Source: Pelargonium nanum
Taxonomy: Eukaryota > Streptophyta > Magnoliopsida > Geraniales > Geraniaceae
Direction: 5' to 3'
Assembly (NCBI GenBank): GCA_036897485.1
Contig: JAYMTF010000964.1
Span: 1 to 27,736 of the forward strand
Length of the DNA stretch: 27,736 bases
Part shown: positions 22,604 to 27,736 of the stretch, in pieces
Layout of the letters: each line of letters starts with the position of its first letter
How positions within the stretch are numbered: position 1 is the stretch's first letter
Notes under the pieces: generated by a model
What the model saw: the letters and a program-made list of their open reading frames with translations, nothing else
What the model was told of the DNA's origin: nothing
The model's database searches: none
Position numbers and translations under genes: made by a program

Positions 22604-22676
22604 TAGCGGGGGCACGACTTGAACCTGCGTTTTGAGATCATGAGCCTCATGAGTTGACCATCTACTCTACCCCGCG
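22604..22676 (-). tRNA. trnfM(CAU), initiator tRNA-Met
   Basis: This is a complete 73-base tRNA on the minus strand, and every arm folds. The acceptor CGCGGGG/CCCCGCT has six pairs with the first position unpaired (C-U), as expected for a bacterial-type initiator, where C1 faces an unpaired base. The D-stem GAGT/ACTC carries the initiator-type A11-U24 pair. The anticodon stem TGAGG/TCTCA surrounds CTCATGA (anticodon CAT). The T-arm GCAGG-TTCAAGT-CGTGC has a single G-G mismatch. From memory, the GGTCAACTCAT.AGGCTCATGA block is shared with land-plant mitochondrial trnfM more closely than with the plastid gene. It would deliver formyl-Met to organelle ribosomes. It stands alone, with no neighbour closer than several hundred bases. 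It is the most secure gene in the window. Confidence 0.88.
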
Positions 22677-23914
22677 AGATAATCTGTCAATAAAGTATAC
22701 GCTTTAAAACTAGATTACTTAATTTAAAATTATTATTATCTAAGTGATTTTACTTCTGTATACTATAAAGCTTGTATCTTATATTTTGTACTCATTATCC
22801 GGTAAATGATATGCGAAACCCATTGAAGTATTCCCCGGCTGTCGATATGATAAACACAAGTTGGATGCTAAACATTTGGGTAAATAAGGCGTTACTCATA
22901 TAAACTAAAAACTCCATTATAACAATATCCCTTAGTTATACAGTTTTGTTGGAATATTTAGAACACAAAAAAGAAGAAAACGAATAAGGTATTTTTATAT
23001 TGGGAGCCCTAATATTAACATTTAGATGGGGTATCTATTAAAGAATAAAATAATAGACAGAGTTGTATAGAACTTGCAGTGCGAGGGAGAAATTTGAACC
23101 TGAACTTGGTAGCTACAATATGGAGATATTTTTAACATGTGTCTATATAAAGACTTAAATTTAGTGTGGCTAATGTTTTCCCATTGCATTATATATCCTG
23201 ATATATTCGTAATAAGCCCTTTCTTCTAGTAAGTTTACTTAATTGCGAATCTAATGGCCGGTCTCACTTTTATAAAATTAGGAGCTTACCTAACTTTCTC
23301 AGTTAGTCTTTTACAATTTTTAGAAACCCCTTACTCTTATTATTTTTAAAGTACTCTTACCTTTTACTATTTACAAGGGATTTTAATCATTTCAGGATTA
23401 TTAGACTACAATTTAAAGAGACTTTGTGAGCCCCTTCTATTTGTAAAGGAATACCGCAATTAAAAATTAGAGTTAGCTATAGAAAAAATCCCTTACCTTC
23501 GTGTTTTATGTCAGAAAAAGCACCTCATTAATATAATTATAGAAAATCGATGTTAAATGAAATGCATCTAAACTCTTAAAATACCTCCAAAGTTAAGAAA
23601 ATGTCTCATATTTAAAGTAAGGTATGAAATCCTACAAAAGTAGCTAACAATTCCCGGGTAGTCCAGAAAGTTTAGATAATAAAAATGAAAATATATACAC
23701 ATAAGTTTTTTCCAGAATAAGAAAGTAAGGTAAGATATTCTCTTTTTAAAAGAAGTCATTGCTGCTTCTGAGACTCTTGAGATAGGCGGCTCAAACTAGT
23801 GCAATTGAGGGTCTAATCCTATAATTTTTCTATGCTCTTTCAGAGGAAGTACTCCGTTTTAGTCTAAAAGAAATTGACTTAGGCACGCTGGACTAGAATT
23901 AACATCTGCATACT
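22677..23914. other. Non-coding, no gene recognised
   Basis: A GAACCTGAA word at 23096 recalls a minus-strand T-arm, but the stem does not pair. GAGGGTCTAATCC at about 23806 resembles the T-arm of the trnQ-like sequence without any other arm. The 63-codon minus-strand frame at 23568-23759 is Phe/Leu/Tyr-rich, as expected from A+T-rich DNA. Confidence 0.4.
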
Positions 23915-23915
23915 T

Positions 23916-24026
23916 AAAAAAACTGCCCCAAAAGGGAGGGCCTATAAGGGCTTTAACCTGGGGCAATTCCTCAAAGCTTAAGTGCAATTCTAAATTGCAT
24001 CCTTAGCTAGAGACAGGATACTCTCT
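23916..24026 (-). other. Cluster of three consecutive hairpins
   Basis: Three stems follow one another. TGCCCCA (23924-23930) pairs with TGGGGCA (23959-23965). AGCTTAAG..TGCAATT pairs with AATTGCA..CTTAGCT (23975-24008, 14 pairs with a bulge and a small internal loop). AGAGA pairs with TCTCT (24009-24026). On the minus strand the first hairpin is followed by AG-free G then seven T residues (23922-23916), a terminator-like arrangement, although its 28-base loop is long. A cluster of this density suggests a transcribed structured RNA or an RNA 3' end. No known family is recognised. A further CCCGC/GCGGG stem lies nearby at 24143-24165. Confidence 0.35.
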
Positions 24027-24142
24027 GCCTAATCCGGGTATTAAATCAAAGTTTTAGACTAAAAAACCTAAAGAAATCTTTTTATTCATATATAAAAGAG
24101 TCCTAACTATCAGATTCCTTCTTTGGAAATACTGAGGGGTGT

Positions 24143-24165
24143 CCCGCTCCTGAGACTACGGCGGG
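24143..24165. repeat. G+C hairpin CCCGC/GCGGG
   Basis: A five-pair all-G+C stem with a 13-base loop in an A+T-rich setting. It lies shortly after the hairpin cluster ending at 24026 and may belong to the same structured stretch. Confidence 0.4.
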
Positions 24166-24249
24166 TATCTTAATATAAAAATGAGCTAAGTTTTTAACTT
24201 CCTTTAATGCAGTTTATATAAATTTATATTAAATAAAGTAAAAGTAATC

Positions 24250-24282
24250 AAGCTAGGAGAAGCCGATTGCTCTACCACTAAT
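24250..24282 (-). pseudogene. tRNA 5'-half-like relic (possibly trnG)
   Basis: On the minus strand TTAGTGGTAGAGCA is a good D-arm word, followed by CGGCTTCTCCTAGCTTG, which resembles the anticodon arm of an organelle tRNA-Gly(UCC) with insertions. U33 and the seven-base loop are not preserved, the D-stem is weak, and no T-arm or 3' acceptor strand follows. Assignment to trnG rests on word similarity only. Chance is possible. Confidence 0.2.
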
Positions 24283-24310
24283 ATATTTAGATATAAAGTA
24301 ACTAAATAAA

Positions 24311-25284
24311 GGGAGCAAGACTCTTTATACATAATTATATCATTCTGCTAATACCTTATGCTAACAGTCGTAATTTTATTGTATTAATGGATCCAAAACG
24401 ATTCCTCAGATAAAGAGGGCTGCACTGAAACAAAAAGCATAGTAGATTAGGGCGCTCCTTTGATAAAGGTTTAAAAGGGAATTTCTTATGAATTGTCCTT
24501 AGTTTACCGGCTTAAAGAAAAAACTTATGATATTAAATCAATGTGTGTAAACAAATATAAGAAGTCCCTTGCAAAAATTATACCTTTTGGTTGGTCTCAT
24601 TCATAAACTCAGTTCTTAAACTTTGTCCTATGTCTAATCTAATCCCGTATTTTTATTATAAAACGACTCTACTATATCCCGCATTCAAAATTGGAAATCG
24701 GATGGTTTACGCTTTCTATGAGGCTTAGTTCTTTTTGACTAAGGGTTTTTTTACTTATTTCTAAAGGGGCCTCCTTTTCATAAAAACCAGAAATTCATGA
24801 ATAAATTTTGGTTAGTACTTTTCATCTTAGGTATAGTATTCACCAGATATATAATTTCCGAATAAAAGGAAAAACATATGGCTGCCGTTTCCTTTTTAGA
24901 AAGATAGTTCTAAGCCTTTAGCTTTTATGTTGAGTAAGTCCTGGGTTGTCTAACATTTTAGACTAGTTTATATTGGTCATAAAGATTTATGAGCCTTTTA
25001 TCCCTATGTTATGTTAGATGTCCGAAACATTCTTATTCGGGCGGGGTCTTACAAGGAGACGTCCTTAGGATATCATGACAAGCCTATTCCTATAATAATT
25101 ACTTTCCCTCTGTCTATAGGAAGCTAGTATACTTGAAAATTAAGGTAAGAAACTAGGTGTAACTGCCCATATAGCTACCCGATAAAAAATTAGATACGTA
25201 ATTACGTGGCATAACTCTTTAAGAAAAGAAGCCAAGTCCTCATGAAGATTATTGAGCCTATATTGGAGACTTGGGATCTAGGCA
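24311..25284. other. Non-coding, no gene recognised
   Basis: Scattered G+C clusters only, including TTTTTGACTAAGG at about 24733. That word also occurs at about 22486 and in a near-identical form at about 20118. Confidence 0.45.
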
Positions 25285-25415
25285 ATAGATAGGACTAGCA
25301 AATTAAAGCAGTGTGAGTGAAACTAGTCGAAAGGGAAGAACAAAGCCCCGGACGGGGACATAAAACAGGAGTTTATTTCAATTGTACGCAGTTTATGGCT
25401 CTTATTTAACTGGAC
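25285..25415 (+). rRNA. LSU rRNA domain I-like segment, diverged
   Basis: From GGCAATAGATAGGACTAGC through GTGAGTGAAA, GTCGAAAGG, AAGAAC, the hairpin CCCC-GGAC-GGGG (25346-25357), CATAAAACAGGAG, TTGTACG and CAGTTTATGGCTC, the order of elements follows bacterial 23S rRNA domain I: ..CGATAGTGAACC, GTGAGGGAAAGGCGAAAAGAACCCCGG.. and on to GTGTACG..CAGTGGGAGC (around E. coli position 500, from memory). The closest part is the CCCC/GGGG hairpin with its A-rich flanks. Several insertions and substitutions separate the two, and GACTAG/CTAGTC (25292-25335) is an extra stem. I could not find the following LSU segments downstream, so this is a fragment: either a relic or a piece of a split rRNA. The similarity is suggestive and not proven. 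Confidence 0.3.
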
Positions 25416-25420
25416 ATGAA

Positions 25421-27736
25421 GGGTACTTAATATAAGATGATTCCTTATTACTCTTCAAGAATCTTCTTTGTATAAGAGCTCGACTTGTGTCTTTGGTATA
25501 GGTAATAAATAAGATTGCTCGGTATTTGGTTAACTAGTTTATTCTATTCAGGATTCTATGAAAAGAGTCTTTCAAGAAAATTAATCCTGAAGGCTGCATA
25601 AGAAATCGTTTTAAGCTTTATGGGATACGAAGGGCTGCCAAACAAAGGGGACTTAGTATAATAATTAGTATAAAACCATTTTTCGCGGAGAAACCTTGGT
25701 ACAAAGATTCTGCCTATATTATTAAATTTGTAGATATAAGTACCTTTGGTTTTCTTATTGAGTCTTCTCTTGAATTCCTAATTTGTAGAATAATACATTC
25801 CATTATCAGTGGAAATGCTTAATAAATTATTTATTAATAAAGAGCAAGGGACTACTTAAGAAAATTCTAAAAATTGAGTAAGCAAAAAGGTATACCTTGT
25901 AGCGAAATTAGATAGAATTTTTCCTACTGTTACCGTATTTTTGCATATCTTTTTCTTAATAGACTCCAGAACACTAGGAAATTTTGATTCCTGTGATATA
26001 TTTAGTTTAAGGGGTATCCTTAAAAAGATAAAGTAGAATAAACTTGTAATAATTAAATGGGAGATTCGCTTTACTTGACTAATAAAAAGGAATTCTTTTC
26101 ATAAATAATCTTTCTAGGAGTTATTCTATTAAGAGTCTAAGGGAAATTTGAGTATCCAATATCCTTCTTAGTATACGTTTATTAATAGTAATTTCCTTCT
26201 TTTTGTAAAATTTAACACCCCTTTTCTCACTTACAAACTAAGCTAAAACTTTTATAGTAAGTTAAGAAATCTTACTTCTTTTTTATTTTATATTATCCCG
26301 AAAAGGGCTTCTTCCTTATACTTACATTAGACTATTTTACAAGCTGCCTCTCTTATTAGTTAACTTAAAGAACCCTGTTGTCGGGCCAGTAAAGATATAC
26401 TATGTTAACGTAGCAATATTCACTATTTTAATTTTCTATTTGTAATGGACTTAGTTAACAGGGCTCAATTTAGCAAATAAAAGACCCCATTCTCTTAAGT
26501 TTGATTAGGAAATAGTAAAGCTTATTAGTCAGAATTACCCTTGTTATATGTTATGGAAACCAATCTAAGTTTTTTTAATTGTTTCTTGATTAAGGTCAGC
26601 CTTATCTTATTGATAATTAAATTTACTATATTTGACTTTATCTTATTAAATCCGGGTTCCCTTAGTATCGATAAGGCCCCTTATTAATAGAAATGTATTC
26701 TATTATAGTATTAAAGTTACACTTAAACAAGGCAGTATGTTTACACTTTATCATTAACGTATTATCCTGGAATACCCTTAATAAATTTTATAAACTTAAT
26801 AGCTATCAAAGACCTTAAATCTTATACAAAGAAAAACTAAAAACTAGAGGAAATAAATCATAAGATAAGGTCTTTTTTTTAATTAACTACTCCTAATTAG
26901 TAATTAGTACATCTAAGACTTTAGTTAAACTTTAAAGACAAGCTTTTGTCTCTTGTTTTTATTAGAGCTCATAGGGACTTCTAACCGCTTTTACTTGTTT
27001 TAAGAAAAAAGTTTACCTTTATTTATGTAAGCTATGATACTTTAATTAAAGAAATTACATTCCTGAATTCTTTGCCCGAATCGGTTTACTTGTATATTTG
27101 TATTGACCCTCTATATGTATGTTCCTTATATATATATCTTATAAATATTCTATACTTTAAAAAACCTGAATTTCCTTTACGTATTTTAACTTATTTTACA
27201 TTTATGTTTTCCTTTCATTCAATTTGTAAGCTGGTAACCGGCACCCTAATTCTGCCTTTTATTTTCGTGGATAGGCAAGCTTTTATTAAACAACTTTTTT
27301 TAAGTAAGACTATTACAAAGAATTAATTAATACCTGTAAGTTTAGTAAGACGTTCAATAAGGATATTCGAATTTTGTTTTAACTAGGAATTCAGGAAAAA
27401 CTTATTTTAGGTATTTTAAGATTCTAAGTAAGTTAAATAACTAGAACCTGGACTCTTACTTTTTTGTATAAGGACTCAACTGCAGTTAAAGCTTATGCGT
27501 AGTAAAAAGATACATTTTCACTATTAATATCTTATTTAATAAGACTCTGTTTCTAATCTAATCTTAGAAGCAATCAATTTAAGGATCTAATTCCATACTT
27601 AAGACCAGAAAAAGGAAAAGCCTATTTTTAGGGCCCTCTAAAAAAAACTTTTTAAGTATAGAGATTCCTTATTATATGTTATTAAGAAATCCTGAAATAA
27701 GGACACTTCTTAAAGACACTGTTCATAGAACTTCCT
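25421..27736. other. Most A+T-rich stretch, no gene recognised
   Basis: G+C falls further towards the end of the window. The longest frame of all (84 codons, 27072-27326, TTG start) lies here. It is Phe/Ile/Leu/Tyr-rich, has no purine bias at first codon positions and no motif, so it is best explained by composition. A quasi-palindrome CTATGTTAACGTAG occurs at about 26400, and an AACCCTGTT/AACAGGG inverted pair spans about 26371-26463. Confidence 0.45.

Noticed and set aside
23085-23160. Minus-strand tRNA-Trp-like candidate (CTCCATA loop, GGTTCAAAT)
   Set aside because: The anticodon stem has three of five pairs, the T-stem about two, and no D-arm or acceptor stem can be drawn.
27072-27326. 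Longest open frame (84 codons)
   Set aside because: TTG start, Phe/Ile/Leu/Tyr composition that follows base composition, no purine bias at first codon positions, no motif. Expected by chance in such A+T-rich DNA.
1-27736. CRISPR array, insertion sequence or long repeat
   Set aside because: No regularly spaced repeats, no transposase-like frame, and no repeat longer than about 25 bases was seen by eye.

Overview
What it is. The window is A+T-rich (about one third G+C by eye) and almost free of protein-coding sequence. No open frame exceeds 84 codons on either strand, which random sequence of this composition would also give. The best anchors are tRNA genes. The minus-strand initiator tRNA at 22604-22676 is intact. 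Its D-loop/anticodon block resembles, from memory, land-plant mitochondrial trnfM. A decayed trnQ-like sequence at 928-1000 shares an anticodon-to-variable-loop block with plant mitochondrial trnQ, and a trnD-like gene sits at 13882-13954. The most economical reading is a large, gene-poor mitochondrial genome from the green lineage (plant or green alga). A plastid source is not excluded, because trnD is similar in both organelles. No database search was possible.

Layout. 1-4110: a degenerate trnQ, a short membrane-type open frame converging on it, a weak T-arm relic, and a second short open frame with some coding bias. 4111-9898: no gene recognised, only small hairpins. 9899-10100: a compact G+C-richer block of nested stems that looks like structured RNA. 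10101-13881: a weak tRNA-Tyr-like relic, otherwise empty. 13882-15723: trnD, then a second trnfM-like sequence with a changed anticodon. 15724-18180: mostly empty, ending in the most coding-like stretch of the window, a Lys-rich 78-codon frame preceded by an in-frame TAG and 30 more open codons. 18181-22603: empty apart from small palindromes. 22604-25420: intact trnfM, a cluster of hairpins, a tRNA half-like relic and a segment resembling domain I of large-subunit rRNA. 25421-27736: the most A+T-rich part, with nothing recognisable.

How it fits together. There is no operon-like layout. The picture is of a few functional tRNAs embedded in DNA that holds eroded copies of organelle RNA genes, many short G+C-rich palindromes, and perhaps two or three exons or unknown small genes. 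If the erosion is instead corrected after transcription (tRNA 3' repair, stop-codon editing or reassignment), several of the relics would be functional. That is the main open question here, and it can be tested with RNA data.
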